Part shown: positions 11,301 through 21,454 of the stretch, piece after piece
Position numbering within the stretch: the first letter of the stretch is position 1
Layout: every line of letters starts with the position of its first letter
NCBI GenBank assembly: GCA_022036555.1
Contig: CM039129.1
Span: 27,268,553 to 27,332,552 of the forward strand
Origin: Microstegium vimineum
Taxonomy: Eukaryota; Streptophyta; Magnoliopsida; Poales; Poaceae
Direction: 5' to 3'
Length of the DNA stretch: 64,000 nucleotides
Translations under genes and position numbers: made by a program
Notes under the pieces: generated by a model
Databases searched by the model: none
Told to the model about the DNA's origin: nothing
The model's input: the letters and a program-made list of their open reading frames with translations, nothing else

Positions 11301-11700
11301 CGATAGTAATATTTTCATATCTTACGGTGGGTTCTAAGGCAGCAACCAGGCAATAATCTGTGTGGATACTACGTTTACGAGTTCCTCACGGTGTATGCAA
11401 GACAAACTATTAATGAGACACTAAAAATTTGTCATATCTATATATAGTAATACATCCATTTTATTTAGTTGTTGCTATTAACTAAATCTTATGTATATTA
11501 ACACTTGTTTGTTTATAATGCAAATTGAAGTCTCTATGGTTGAAGAACCAAGTGTTGCAAGATGTTCGCCTCAAGAGAATTCAAGAGACACCATTGCTGG
11601 ATTTTTTCTTGAAAAAGTGCTCAAACCTAAAGGTGATTTCTATTTCGACCCGTCCGAACAACTAAAGCCAAATCAAGACGAACATTTGTATGATATTTAA
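8360..11700 (+). pseudogene. CACTA-1 accessory protein: Transposase_24 (PF03004) region plus Ulp1-like C48 protease, multi-exon
   Basis: Second gene of grass CACTA elements, TnpA-like in position. The N-terminal part up to 8935 reads as a Ptta/En/Spm plant transposase region: HHHLGLGGY near 8430 and the conserved ELTYALGTAKHGGRTRGHG at 8699-8755. A stop lies at 8933. The middle (9590-9922) is a Pro/Arg/Ser repeat, then a Lys/Arg/Glu-rich helical exon (9943-10221). The C-terminal exons form a Ulp1/C48 cysteine peptidase: FHWILIV (His, near 10975), IYDSL (Asp, near 11025) and QQPGNNLCGYYVYEFL (Gln and Cys, 11340-11385). Introns with GT/AG borders appear to separate them. Role in transposition unknown; Ulp-family proteases cut SUMO or related tags. 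Confidence 0.75.
9606..9800 (+). repeat. Coding tandem repeat, about 39-bp unit, Pro/Ser/Arg-rich
   Basis: About five imperfect copies of a unit encoding PSPPRRSPTPKPA (13 residues, 39 bp), inside the accessory protein of CACTA-1. CACTA-2 has a different Pro/Lys repeat (PPPKEKTP) at the corresponding place near 31400-31500, so the proline-rich linker is conserved in character but not in sequence. Confidence 0.75.
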
Positions 11701-11929
11701 GTGGCGAGAGAGGTTGTGTACGATCAAGACAAACAACTTATGTATATATAGCTCCATAATATATTTATATATAGAGTTTCATAATTTATTTGTGTTTAAT
11801 GCTTGAAACTAACTTATAAGTGCGTGAATACATGTATTAGCAGTGAATACATGTATTAGAAGCGAAGAATACACACATTTTGAATACCTAATCTATTTGG
11901 AAAACCAAAATAAGAAATACCAAAATCTA

Positions 11930-12166
11930 TAAAAAAAAGACCTGTAGTCCCAGTTGGTAATACCAACCAGGACTAAAGGGTGCAGCCCCGCGTGGCCCGC
12001 TTGCGCCACCTGGCGCATCCTTTAGCCCCGGTTGGTATTACCAACCGGGACGGCCTGCGAACTGGGGCTAAAGGGGGGCATTTAGTCCCGAATCCTTAGT
12101 CCCGGCTCAGGCACCGGGGCTAAAGCCCCTTACAGACTGGGGTTAAAAGCCGGTTCTGTGGTAGTG
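11930..12166 (+). repeat. CACTA-1 subterminal repeats and terminal inverted repeat
   Basis: Palindromic units built from TAGTCCCGGTTGGTAATACC / GGTATTACCAACCGGGAC and CGGGGCTAAAG recur in this stretch. In En/Spm such subterminal motifs are the binding sites for the TnpA protein. The terminus is at 12166. Confidence 0.8.
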
Positions 12167-12169
12167 AAG

Positions 12170-12475
12170 GCATATACCATCAGATCGAAAGGCTACACTG
12201 AAATTGAAGGCACATACCGGTAGGCCTGAACAATGGATGGACTATACATGTACCAAGTGGTGCTCACTTGGGCTGATGAGAATAAATGCTGCATCCATAT
12301 ATTAGACCACAAATTAGGCTTACCATGTAATCAAACTTTAAACACATTCGCAAAGTCTATATATGGCCATGGCACTAAGCACGTATCGCGCGATCCATGT
12401 GCACTAGATATAGCCTGTTCGGTGGCAGGTTGGACGCCCCTGAGATGGAAACGCTTAGTAATTTTTGGATCGTGA
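12170..12475. other. Unassigned stretch between CACTA-1 and LINE
   Basis: No domain, long frame with recognisable product, or repeat structure seen. It could be ancestral flanking sequence into which CACTA-1 inserted. Confidence 0.4.
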
Positions 12476-12760
12476 GGAAGGTGACTCTGAAGGCGTTTGT
12501 GCCCCCGACCCTGATCTAGGACACCTCGCCGGTGATCCAAGGTCCGCTACCAACGGTGACTACGTTGTCTCGGCGTCCACGCCACGTCACCGATCTGCCG
12601 TCAGTGTCAGCCATCATATATCGACATTTAGCCAGTCCGGCGTCGTCGACCACTGAGTTTCCCGCTAGGGGTTTTGCCGCTGAGGAACCCTAGGCCGGGA
12701 TTGTTGTGCACGCCTACCTGTCGTACGCAACACAACCTCGCCTTCCTCCGATCTGTCCTC

Positions 12761-13530
12761 ATGGCCACGATCGGGAGTGGATCGCCAGACAATCCGGATG
12801 ACAACGTTGTTGATCTGCTGCAAAATCTGCATCTGACACGAGATGAAAAAGATGTTACCGAATTTAGTGATGATGAAGATACTGAAGAGCCTACAGTGGT
12901 GGAATGGGCGCTAGTTGGCAAGGTACTCTCGCCATCGACTGTGCACGCAACCACTGTTTTCTAGGCGATGAAGCCGACATGGGGAAATCCTTGCGGCATG
13001 AAGGTTTGTTCCATTGGCAACAAGGAGGATAATCTCTTTGTGGCAGAATTTAGCGCTCAATAGGACATGGAACAAGCACATGCCGGCTTGCCATGGATGG
13101 TTGAATGCCACGCGCTCCTACTGCAAAATTATGACGAAAGGCTTAATCCATCGGATATCAGGTTCGATCACATGGACATCTGGGTTCGTATTTTGAATCT
13201 TTCTTTGGGATGGATGAATCATCATCGAAGTGAATGTGCCATGGGGTTGATCGGCACGGTTAAAAAATTGGATGTGGACAAAGACGGGAAAGCATGTGGC
13301 CCTTACCTACGTGCTTGAGTTGCTATTGATGTGGCTAAGGCGCTGAGGCGGGGTGTGCCCCTGAAGACAAAACGAGATGCAGGCGCAGAATGGTTTGATA
13401 TCCAATATGAAAAGCTTCCATTATACTACTTGTCTTGCGGTTTCATGGGTCACTCAGAGCTGGATTGTGACAAACCTGCCACGCCTAATGCGTGCCACGC
13501 CTAATGCGTCGGGCAGATTGCCGTATGATT
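12761..13530 (+). pseudogene. LINE ORF1 (DUF4283-like, CCHC zinc knuckle)
   Basis: RNA-binding protein of the LINE ribonucleoprotein. The start is ATG at 12761 (MATIGSGSP), followed by an acidic stretch EFSDDEDTEEPTVVEWAL. The frame continues unchanged through stops near 12962, 13062 and 13316. The middle (13067-13318, with MDIWVRILNLSLGWM) resembles the DUF4283 region common in plant LINE ORF1. The zinc knuckle reads YYLSCGFMGHSELDC near 13420-13465; by the usual CxxCxxxxHxxxxC pattern its first Cys is replaced by Tyr. A 15-bp duplication (ACGCCTAATGCGT) follows at 13480-13510. Confidence 0.75.
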
Positions 13531-14059
13531 TGAACCTCCATGCCCCGGAGGTGAGGAAGAAGAAAGCGCAGAGCCGAGTATTTTGGGAGTGGATCGTCGG
13601 CTGGCTCCAAAAAGGTCACGGGGATCAGTGTCAAGGTCAGAGGACTTACATCACACAGATCCTACGAGCGCACCACAAAGGGAAGAAGAAGAAGTTATAT
13701 CTCCCTTGAAGGTGCGTGTACCTTGATAGGATGATGGCTCTTTGAAGGAGGCCAATACTAGCCGTCAGCTTTTCCAAGGAAAAAATAATAATGATATTCA
13801 GATTACACTGAGGAAAAGGAAAGCAAAGGACCCAATACCAGCCCTTCTCTAACACCAAACCTTAATATCCCGGTTGCTACTGAAAGTTCAGCGCGGATAC
13901 CGGTAGGACATGTGACCGAGAGGGTGAGTCAGTTGGGTAAAAATGGGGGAGATATGGGAGGAGGTGCTTCAGAGGTGTCACCAAAGAAGAAGAAGAGGTC
14001 AACGTCTCATACAAGTGCACGATCGGCGGCGGCTGCAGGGAGCAGTCCACGCCGGGCAC

Positions 14060-15545
14060 ACTAAAAATCTTGAGTATGAATTGCCGGGGACTTGGGCAGC
14101 CCGAGGCAGTTCAAGAGGTTCGTAGCTTAGTACAACTACATCACCCAGTGGTGGTTTTTCTCTTGGAAACAAGATTTTTTTTCTAATAATGTGGAAGGCT
14201 TGAGGAGGACTTTAGGCTTCTCCAATGGAGTGGGAGTTGGGACCTATGGTAGGGGAGGGGGGCTTGCCCTCCTTTGGTCAAACGAGGTATGTGTGAAGTT
14301 AAACACGTACGACAAACTTCACATAGATGTGATGGTGGTTGATCCACTCTCTGGAGCGGAGAGGTGGCGCTTTACTGGTTTCTATGGTGAAGCGAGGAGG
14401 GAACTCCGTCATCGGAGTTGGGAACTCGTGCATTTTCTCAATGTCCAGAGTGCGGCGCCTTGGCTCTGTGCAGGGGATTTCGAGGAGATTTTGGATGCTC
14501 AAGAGTAATTTGGTGGGGTGACTAGACCTGAGAGGAAGACGGATGGATTCCGGGATGCTGTGAACCACTGTGACTTCACTGATCTTGGTTTTATTGAGTT
14601 GTCGTACACTTGGGACAACCGTCAACATGGGAGTCACCATATCAAGGTGAGATCAGATAGAGCCTTTGCTAATGCAGCCTTTGTTGATCTATACAAAGAT
14701 CTTAAAGTGTGGCACATATAGACAACGAAGTCTGACCATTGTTGTCTGATTATTGAGTGTTACCGCTCAAAGAAGAAGAGAATGAAGAGGCATTTCAAGT
14801 ACGAAAATATGTGGCGCCGAGATCCATCGTACTTGAGAATGGTCAAAGATTCATGCATGGGGAGATGCTTTTTCAATCCATAATATGAACCAATTACAAC
14901 ATAAGCTGGGGCGGATGCAGACTGCTTTCCAAGCTTGGGAGAAGTCTGTCTTTGGTTTAGTAAAACAGGAATTGAGGTCTCTTCGGCAGGAGCTTGAAAC
15001 AGAGAAGGGGATGTCGTTACTGTCTGGCCCATCTCGACGTGAGCGACAACTTATGACAAGGATCTTAGAACTTCTAGCAAGGGAAGGGATCGTGGGGAAA
15101 CAAAGATCACAGATCAATTGGCTTAAAGAGGGTGACCGCAACACTAAGTTGTTCGATGCTACAGTGAAAGAACATGCCAAAACAAACCAGATTACAGCTT
15201 TGCGTGCAACCAATGGTGAAATGGTGACTAGATAGGAGGATCTGGAGGCTTTGGCGATGATTTTTTATAGAGAGTTGTTTACAGCACAACCGGAATCAAT
15301 ACCGGAAAAGGTGTTGTCCTGGGTTCCCACACGGGTGACGGCACTGATGAACGAGGAGCTTAATAAACCTTTCTCGGCACAAGAAGTGGAAACGACACTT
15401 TTCATGATGGGTGCTAGCAAGGCGCCCGGGCCAGATGGCTTCACAGCGGGCTTCTACCAAACCCACTGGGACACAGTCGGCCCTAGTGTCACAACTGCAG
15501 TTTTAGATTTTTTGAATGGTGGGCAAATGACAGATATTACGAACC
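14060..15545 (+). pseudogene. LINE ORF2: EEP endonuclease and start of reverse transcriptase, truncated
   Basis: Endonuclease/reverse transcriptase that nicks DNA and copies the LINE RNA. The endonuclease opens with LSMNCRGLGQ near 14070 and has the catalytic Glu in LLETR (14160), then GGGLALLWSNEV, a GDFEEILD block (usually GDFNEI, so Asn is replaced by Glu) near 14480, and the terminal SDH motif near 14735. The linker (14885-15235) contains INWLKEGDRNTKLF. RT begins with KAPGPDGF at 15420-15445 and is lost 100 bp later, before the catalytic FADD. Several stops occur (14506, 14719, 15233). Confidence 0.82.
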
Positions 15546-16352
15546 CAGGGGCGGATCTGCCGGGGGGGGGGGGGGGGGGCTGCCGGGGCTCAAGACCCCC
15601 CTACCTATTGGAGCCCCCCCATGGATTTTTCTGCCATTGACAAAGGGAAGGAGGGGCTGCAGTGCTGGGAACGGGAGGTTGAAGATGACAGCCGAGGTGG
15701 GCTGACTTTTGCTGGGCCAGAATATGTATTTCAGTCAGGAGCCTATTAGTTTCCACTACTTGTATTCAGCCCATTAAGAAAAAAAGACCGGCCTTTTTTT
15801 CCCCTTACTCTCCCTCTCGGCCTCTCGTATCTCTCGGCGTCTCCCGACTTTTGTCGAGCAGGGGCGACGCTGACGCGGGCACGCCGCACGGGGCTGCTAG
15901 GGTTATGGCGTGAGGCGCCGAGGCGCCAAGCCAGGCGGCAGAGCGGGGGCACGGACTGGAGCAGACGGCGGAGGGGCCGAGCGCAGCCGCGCTGGAACCT
16001 AGGAGGGAGACGGCCAGGCGAGACAGCATAGCCGCCAGTCGGCGCTCGGCGGCCGAGGCGTGCAGTGCAGCTGCACGGGCACGGCGCCACTGCTAGAGCC
16101 GCGGCGTGCCGGCGGCCATCGCCCATTGGCCAGGCGCACAGGCAGGATCCTGTTCTTTTTCAGAGACAGCTAGTCAGTCTTTAGATTTCAAACCATATAA
16201 TTGTTCTAATTTGATTAAGGTCTATTAAAATGCAGGTTATTCAAAATGTCCAAACGAACATTGCACACATATTTTACTAATTCCAGATGACAATTGTACT
16301 AATTCCAAAGATAAAACACTCGTAGGACTTGAAGAACTTCAGACCAATTTTG
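15546..16352. mobile_element. Probable hAT fragment (Tip100-like terminus)
   Basis: CAGGGGCGGATC at 15546 matches the terminal inverted repeat style of Tip100-like hAT elements. It is followed by an 18-base G run and a C-rich complement near 15592-15625 that could fold back. A GC-rich, leader-like stretch (15790-16140) follows, then AT-rich sequence. The opposite terminus and the 8-bp target duplication (expected copy TACGAACC) were not found before the next element, so the right border is a guess. Confidence 0.45.
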
Positions 16353-16754
16353 TCGACAAAATATGCGTCGCGGTCTACCTAGGGGATACCCCATGGTAGT
16401 AGATTGTAGGCGGAGGTGTGGCAACGGCGATCAAGCGTAACACAGAGAGTGTAGACACGGCGATTTAGACAGGTCCGGGCCGACAAATCGCCGTAATACC
16501 CTATGTCCTGTGTTTTGGTGGCTGGATTGATATGAGTATTAGGTTACAAGATCCGTAGATGAGTTATAGGGATCGTATGAGGAGTTGTCTAGGGTTGTTT
16601 TGGAGGGGGTCCCTACTCGCCTTATATAGCCGGGGAGCAGGGTTACAGTTTCCATACCCTAACAGATTATGATCGGTCCCTTTAGGTAAGAGATCCGAGC
16701 CTATCTACCAGGATTCTTCTTGACGAGCAAGGCTTCTTCGGAGTCCTTGGCAGG
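16353..16754 (-). repeat. gypsy-3 LTR, first piece
   Basis: Starts at the palindrome TGTCGACA; with TTTT in front this reads TTTTGTCGACAAAA. It is the 3' end of an LTR in minus orientation. The piece is cut at 16754 by the solo LTR 16755-19990. A TATA-like CTTATATAG lies at 16620-16628. Assignment to gypsy-3 rests on position and on continuity with 19991 onward, not on a second LTR copy. Confidence 0.5.
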
Positions 16755-19700
16755 TGAAGGACCGAGAACGGCGACCAGAGGTGGGGTGAATGGGAGCCTC
16801 AAATTTCTCTCGAAATGTTCGGGCCACTCTTCCCAAAAACCAAACCCAGTTGCTAGGTGCTCAACGGCAGAAAAGAGAGCTCATTGGCAGTGGAGGAAAA
16901 TCACCGGAAACCCCAAAACACAAGTTCTCAACCCTAGGAAAAAGAGGCAAGAACCTAGGCAAAACGAGAGAAAAACAACAAACCACAGGAGGCTCTGGAC
17001 TACCTTGGTCAAGACCACTGGACCAATGGAAATGGTCCGGTGCACAACAGGGCACCACCGGACTAGTCCAATGCTTCCTTTGAGAAGTCTGACGCCTGCC
17101 CAAAAAGCATGTAGTAAGTGCCTTAGCTCCGAACACCTAGTCCGACGCTCACCGTCGGACTATAGGAAGTGATCCGGTGCACACACTCGCCACAGAGCAA
17201 AAAGAGTACAGCAAGGACCCTGGCTTCGGACCACTCGTCCGATGCTCACCGTCGAACCAACGGGTCTAGTCCGACGCTCTGAACAGTCAGACAGCCTCCC
17301 AGGACATGACCATCGGACCAGTGGCCTATGGTCTGGAGCCTAGTCAAAGTGGTCCGGAGGTTAGTCCGGAGCTCATGCTCAGAAAACTGTTCTTCGCGAA
17401 AACGAACTTCTCTCCGCCAAATCTTCCCAAAACTCAACCAAATGATCACCAACTGCAACCAAACTTTGTAGGCATGATCCTAGTGCAGTTGGGGAGCTAT
17501 CCCGAAGAAATCATCGCTCAATTTGGAGAGGATAAACAGGAACACTCGGATTTGGGGGAGAAGAGATCAAAACAAAGAACGCCACAAAGAAAACGCCCGA
17601 TCTACGCACTCGTGAAGTTTGAGGAGAAATCCTTCGGTGCAAAGAAGCTCCTCACGAATACAAACAGCTTGGTTCAAGTCAATTTTGCAAAGCTACTCTC
17701 AACAGAGAGAAATCATCTCAGGAAAAAGAGAGAGCAAAAGCAAAACGTGAAGAACACAAGCACATCGGGGACACAATCACAAAATCGAAGCCACCATGGC
17801 TTACGGAGGTTACGACCTCCGATTCCTCGCAACAATCACAAGTTCTTACACCGGTGACATGGTGGATCTCAAGCAAGAAGGAGCTAGGGAAGGGAAAACC
17901 TAGGAATAGGTGGGAGAGAGAGTAATGCAAGAGATAAGGATGAGGATACCCCTTCATCCTCTATTTAACGGGCCTTTGGCTATTTCTCAAAGACCCCCCT
18001 AGATACAAGACCGAATTACCTAGCCCTTGAAAGTGCAATCAAGCCTTAAGTGGATTTTGGTGACATGACAACGCAATTATAGAACTAATGAGACTTTACA
18101 AGTATGACAAGCAGGTTAAACTTAAGGAGGCTGATGAACAGGTTGGTAGACCCCTCCAATTACAAAAGTGCATGGCAACAAGCTCAAAGGAGTTTAAATT
18201 ATTTTATACTTTGAAATTGAGTCAGGTATGTCATACTATTAAGAGGGATTCAACATGCATGCCAACAAGTGAACCAAATGCAACATCTATCTATATACTT
18301 CACACCTCCACATAGAAAGTGGGCAAATCAGCCACCTTTTTGAAGATCACACCTTTGTTGTTCTGCCTAGGCCGGCAGTGTCGGGCTACAGGCCGGCACT
18401 GCCGCGACTTGTTCTGCCCGTTGGCAGTGAGGGGTACTTAAACACCTCCTCATTCCCCCCAACGGCTAGTTCTGCGATTCACTCATTCACACTTCGTAGA
18501 AACAGAAAGAGAAGCTCCTTTCTTGCTCTCACTTCTCCCTTGGTGCTCTCTCCCTCTCTCCCACTTTGATTCCAATCATTCTTGAGAGATTGAGCCTCCA
18601 AGCTTTGAGAAGAAGCTTCTCCCTCGGATCTTCAACTCCTACAAGCATTTGGCTCGCGTGGTGGCCGGCGGTTTGAGTTTGTTACTCTTGGAGCTTTGCT
18701 CCTAGCCGGCTAGGCGTCGCCCTTGAGCTTGCCAACTTGTGTGGCAGCCAAGGGAGGTTTGTAAAACCACCATATTGCTAATACATTGCCCCTCATCTCA
18801 AGAGTTCATTCTCTTGACTTGAGACCGAGGAAAGAGCTAGCCTTCTGTGGCGTGCTTGAGCCTTGTGTGGCGCACCTGAACAACGTGGACGTAGGCAAGC
18901 CTTGGTGGCGAGCTGAACCACGGGATAAATCCTTGTGTCATCGTGTGCTTGTTACTTTACTTTGCTATATATTGTGTGCAAGGTGATTTCTAGCGTTTGG
19001 ACCCGATCTACTCCAAGGGTGTGTTGCTACCACTTTCAAGTGGTGCTAGAGGTTTCCTACACCTCTAGGAAGGTTTTGATTCAGCCACAATTTACATTCA
19101 ATCTTTACTTTTTGAATTGTGTTGAAATCTGTTTAGGTGACCATCACTGCTGCTCTTAGCCCAGTAGTGCCGGCCACCCCGGCAGTGCCGGCACTGAGCC
19201 CGGCAGTGCCGGCCTGTGACTGACAGCAAGTGTCGAGTTGATTTTTAAACAGGCCTATTCACCCCCCCGCTAGGCCAATCAGGTCCTTACAGCCCTAAGA
19301 CATTGTAACCAGAGTCGATAACTCCCAGCCACTCATTTGAATGGACGGCCCCGCTTCCTGCCGGGAGTTAACATCGCCTCGACGCAACCTCCAGGATTCC
19401 GCCACGTGCCATCCCCGCTTCCTCAGAAGCTCCGCCTAGCTTTTGAGGCCCAAACCCAGGAAACCCGCCACCGGTAGCTTTGGGCTCAACTACCGAACCC
19501 CGAGTTTTGCGGCCCAAACTCGGAAACCGACGCGGATGGTTTTGAGGCCCAAACCACCAAACCACTCGACGCAAGCCACCTTGTCTTCGCCTGGTCGGAC
19601 TCTGAGTCCCCTGAGCCTTCGCTCGACTCGCGCGTCCACCGTCTTGACTCAGCCGACTCGGTCTACCTCCATGTCTTCTCGCACTCGATGGTGCCAAGTA

Positions 19701-19990
19701 CTAGCCACCATAGCTAGTCCGCCAGCGCCCATGGTCCCTTAGTCCGAGCCTTGCTTCCGCCCTTCACCGCTCTCAGTCCATCGGCACGGCAAGCCTCTAC
19801 TCGACCTTCTCCACGCCATTGACCACTGTCACTAGGCATAGCACCTGCACACCACAAGGTGATAGATAGGCACACATTTGCTTTCGCAAAGGGTTAGAAT
19901 AAACCACTCAAACTAAAACACTCATGTGTTGGTCAATCACTCATCATCAAAGTTGAACATACATGAGTACTTATCCACCATGTGTTTGCA
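16755..19990 (-). mobile_element. Solo LTR of a Sirevirus-like copia (about 1967 bp without its own insertion)
   Basis: In minus orientation it runs from TGCAAACACATGG (19990) to CTCGGTCCTTCA (16755). The flanks GCAGG (16750-16754) and GCGGG (19991-19995) fit a decayed 5-bp target duplication. The end at 16755 is repeated in the fragment at 61232. Motifs with TAGTCCGACG, GGTCCGG and CACCGTCGGAC cluster at 17030-17370. No internal coding region remains. It holds the solo LTR 18028-19291. Confidence 0.6.
18028..19291 (+). mobile_element. Solo LTR of a copia element (1264 bp) with perfect target duplication
   Basis: Begins TGAAAGTGCAATCAAGCC and ends AGGTCCTTACA. It is flanked on both sides by GCCCT (18023-18027 and 19292-19296). 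The start AATCAAGCC...TTTTGGTGA and the end TATTCACCCCCC are typical of Sirevirus LTRs. Copies of the palindrome CCGGCAGTGCCGG occur near both ends (18370-18420, 19165-19215). No internal region remains, so it arose by LTR-LTR recombination. Confidence 0.85.
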
Positions 19991-19995
19991 GCGGG

Positions 19996-20390
19996 CACGA
20001 TGGGCTGGTCGCGTGCCACAAGGCCTCGTGGGCTGGGCCGTCTTCTAGTCGGTAGGCCCATAAAGTCCCTCGGGATATGCCGAGGTAATATCCCCAACTA
20101 GTTCCCGAGCACGTTATATTCTTCTGGCGAGTCAGCAGCGTCGTCTTTGGAGGTGTACGTCTGGTCGCCATCATATGAGGTCGTCGTTGTAATATCCCGA
20201 CCAGTATAACTGGTCGGGGCATTGCTCTGAGAAGTCTCCCGACCAGATCGAGCTGGTCGAGAACATCGTAGCTTGATGTGCGAACAGATTGCCTTTGATG
20301 GATGATGCGGCTACTCGTCGGGAGGATGTGACGTGCTGAAGAAGAAAAACTTTTTGAATGGCTTGTTCCCTGGTGAAGTGTACCCACTTA
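19996..20390 (-). repeat. gypsy-3 LTR, second piece (border uncertain)
   Basis: Continues the flank of the solo LTR. It contains paired motifs CTAGTCGGTAGGCCC, CCCGACCAGTATAACTGGTCGGG (a clear palindrome near 20195-20220) and repeated ACTAG / CCCGA blocks. The border with the internal region is not marked by an obvious polypurine tract; I place it before CTTAGTCCCCGAG near 20388. Confidence 0.4.
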
Positions 20391-20494
20391 GTCCCCGAGT
20401 TTGGTAGCAGGTGAATTATGCACGTGGTGCCAAGCTTTATAAAGATAAAAAATATATAAATAAGTGTAAATAATGAGCAGAGTATGAGTTTTGC

Positions 20495-20840
20495 AAAAAA
20501 CGACTGCGAATACCCGCAGTCCCAGAGCCGGATGTAAGAGACTTGTAAAGTTCTTGTATCAGGATTTATACAAAAAATGGGAATATAAGTTTGGTAAAAT
20601 GACTGCGAATACCCGTAGTCCCCGAGCCTGATGCAAGGAGCAGGAAAGTTCTTGTGTCGGGGTCATATTGCTTTATTCGCAGTCCCCGAGTTGCAATCCC
20701 CGCGTTCTTCGGTTTTCCGTGCCACTGCTCCTGTGCCACGGAAAGCCTTGCTCGGTGTATCCCTGGATGGAGTCCCCGAGCCTAGTTGGGTCTTGCGAGC
20801 AGGTGGCTGAGTCGTCATCTACCGTCGGTGAAGTCCCCAA
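20495..20840. repeat. AGTCCCCGAG repeat block
   Basis: ACTGCGAATACCCGCAGTCC...GAGCC(G/T)GATG at 20500-20535 recurs at about 20600-20635, and AGTCCCCGAG recurs six or more times up to 20840. Such AGTCCCCGAG series are, to my memory, common between the LTR and the antisense gene of grass gypsy elements. Confidence 0.6.
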
Positions 20841-21138
20841 GTGGCATTTGTAGCGAATGTCCTGCGAGACTTGTTTAACTGGTGTACTGTGTTACTGTTC
20901 CTGCCAAAAAAGAAATCGTAACGGAGTCATGTGTCCAGTCCCCGGGACTGTGGTGTTATTGTTATTTTAGGAAATCTTTTCCCGTAATATGTGGGTATCA
21001 GGTTGAGAAATAAATACAGAAAGGAAAAACCGAAAAGGAAACTCGTGGGCCGAATCAACCACGTTGTTATCCGCCCAACTCTCAGCGTGCAGAGGGGGGC
21101 GTCGGGGCAGTTTTGTATTTGGCCGTTGTGGTTTCCCA

Positions 21139-21178
21139 AAAACCCTAGACACCAGGAGCCGCGCCGCTGGGTATAAAG
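21139..21178 (+). promoter_or_regulatory. Promoter of the gypsy-3 antisense gene
   Basis: AAACCCTAGAC (21140-21150) followed by GGGTATAAAGGG (TATA at 21172-21178), 130 bp before the proposed ATG at 21310. The AAACCCTA-plus-TATA pairing is the same as in front of gene B in gypsy-2 and gypsy-4. Confidence 0.55.
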
Positions 21179-21309
21179 GGAGAAGGTTGGCGGCGGCGGT
21201 GTTTTCCATTCTTCGATTGGGATTAGGTCTTTCTTCCTCCGCCGTGGGTTCTTCGTCTCGTGTTTCGTCTCTTTTGCACCGTAGTGCCCGATCTCTCTTT
21301 TTGCAGGTG

Positions 21310-21454
21310 ATGGCGCCGAAGAATGCTCTCCGTCGTAGTGCTATGGCGACGCGGTCGTTGTCATCGGTGGCTAAAGGAGCTTCTTTGTCGCCGCCCCCAA
21401 ATGTTAGGGTTGATGAGATGGAGATTCTGTCCTGGGCGAGGCATTGGACGTGGA
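21310..21454 (+). pseudogene. PF04195-type ('putative gypsy type transposon') gene, 5' part
   Basis: Start ATG at 21310 (MAPKNALRRSAM). It has a basic N-terminus, then an acidic turn (VRVDEMEILSW). The Sirevirus at 21455 cuts the frame inside a codon. When the element and one copy of the 5-bp duplication (GTGGA / GCGGA) are discounted, the frame continues correctly at 59705, so both parts belong to one gene. It lies on the strand opposite gypsy-3 gag-pol. Confidence 0.7.

Larger units (their letters stand above)
8355..12166 (+). mobile_element. CACTA-1: right part of a CACTA (En/Spm) DNA transposon
   Basis: It ends in CTGTGGTAGTG (12156-12166), the inverted form of a CACTACCACAG terminus, followed by AAG as a candidate 3-bp target duplication. 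The last 230 bp are subterminal repeats. The body encodes the accessory Transposase_24 / Ulp1-like protein. The left end and the Tnp2 transposase are not visible; gypsy-2 cut the element at 8354. Confidence 0.8.
12476..15545 (+). mobile_element. LINE (plant L1-type non-LTR retrotransposon), interrupted in RT
   Basis: Two consecutive coding blocks, an ORF1 with a zinc knuckle and an ORF2 with an EEP endonuclease followed by the start of RT, are the layout of plant L1 LINEs. The 5' end is approximate. The right end is cut at 15546 by a hAT-like terminus; no RT continuation, poly(A) tail or target duplication is seen afterwards. Confidence 0.8.

Noticed and set aside
15746..16126. Arg/Pro/Ala-rich open frame in the GC-rich block
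   Set aside because: Composition-driven frame in a probable hAT leader; no domain or start context.
19368..19742. Open frames on both strands
   Set aside because: Inside a Sirevirus-like LTR; overlapping on opposite strands with no recognisable product.
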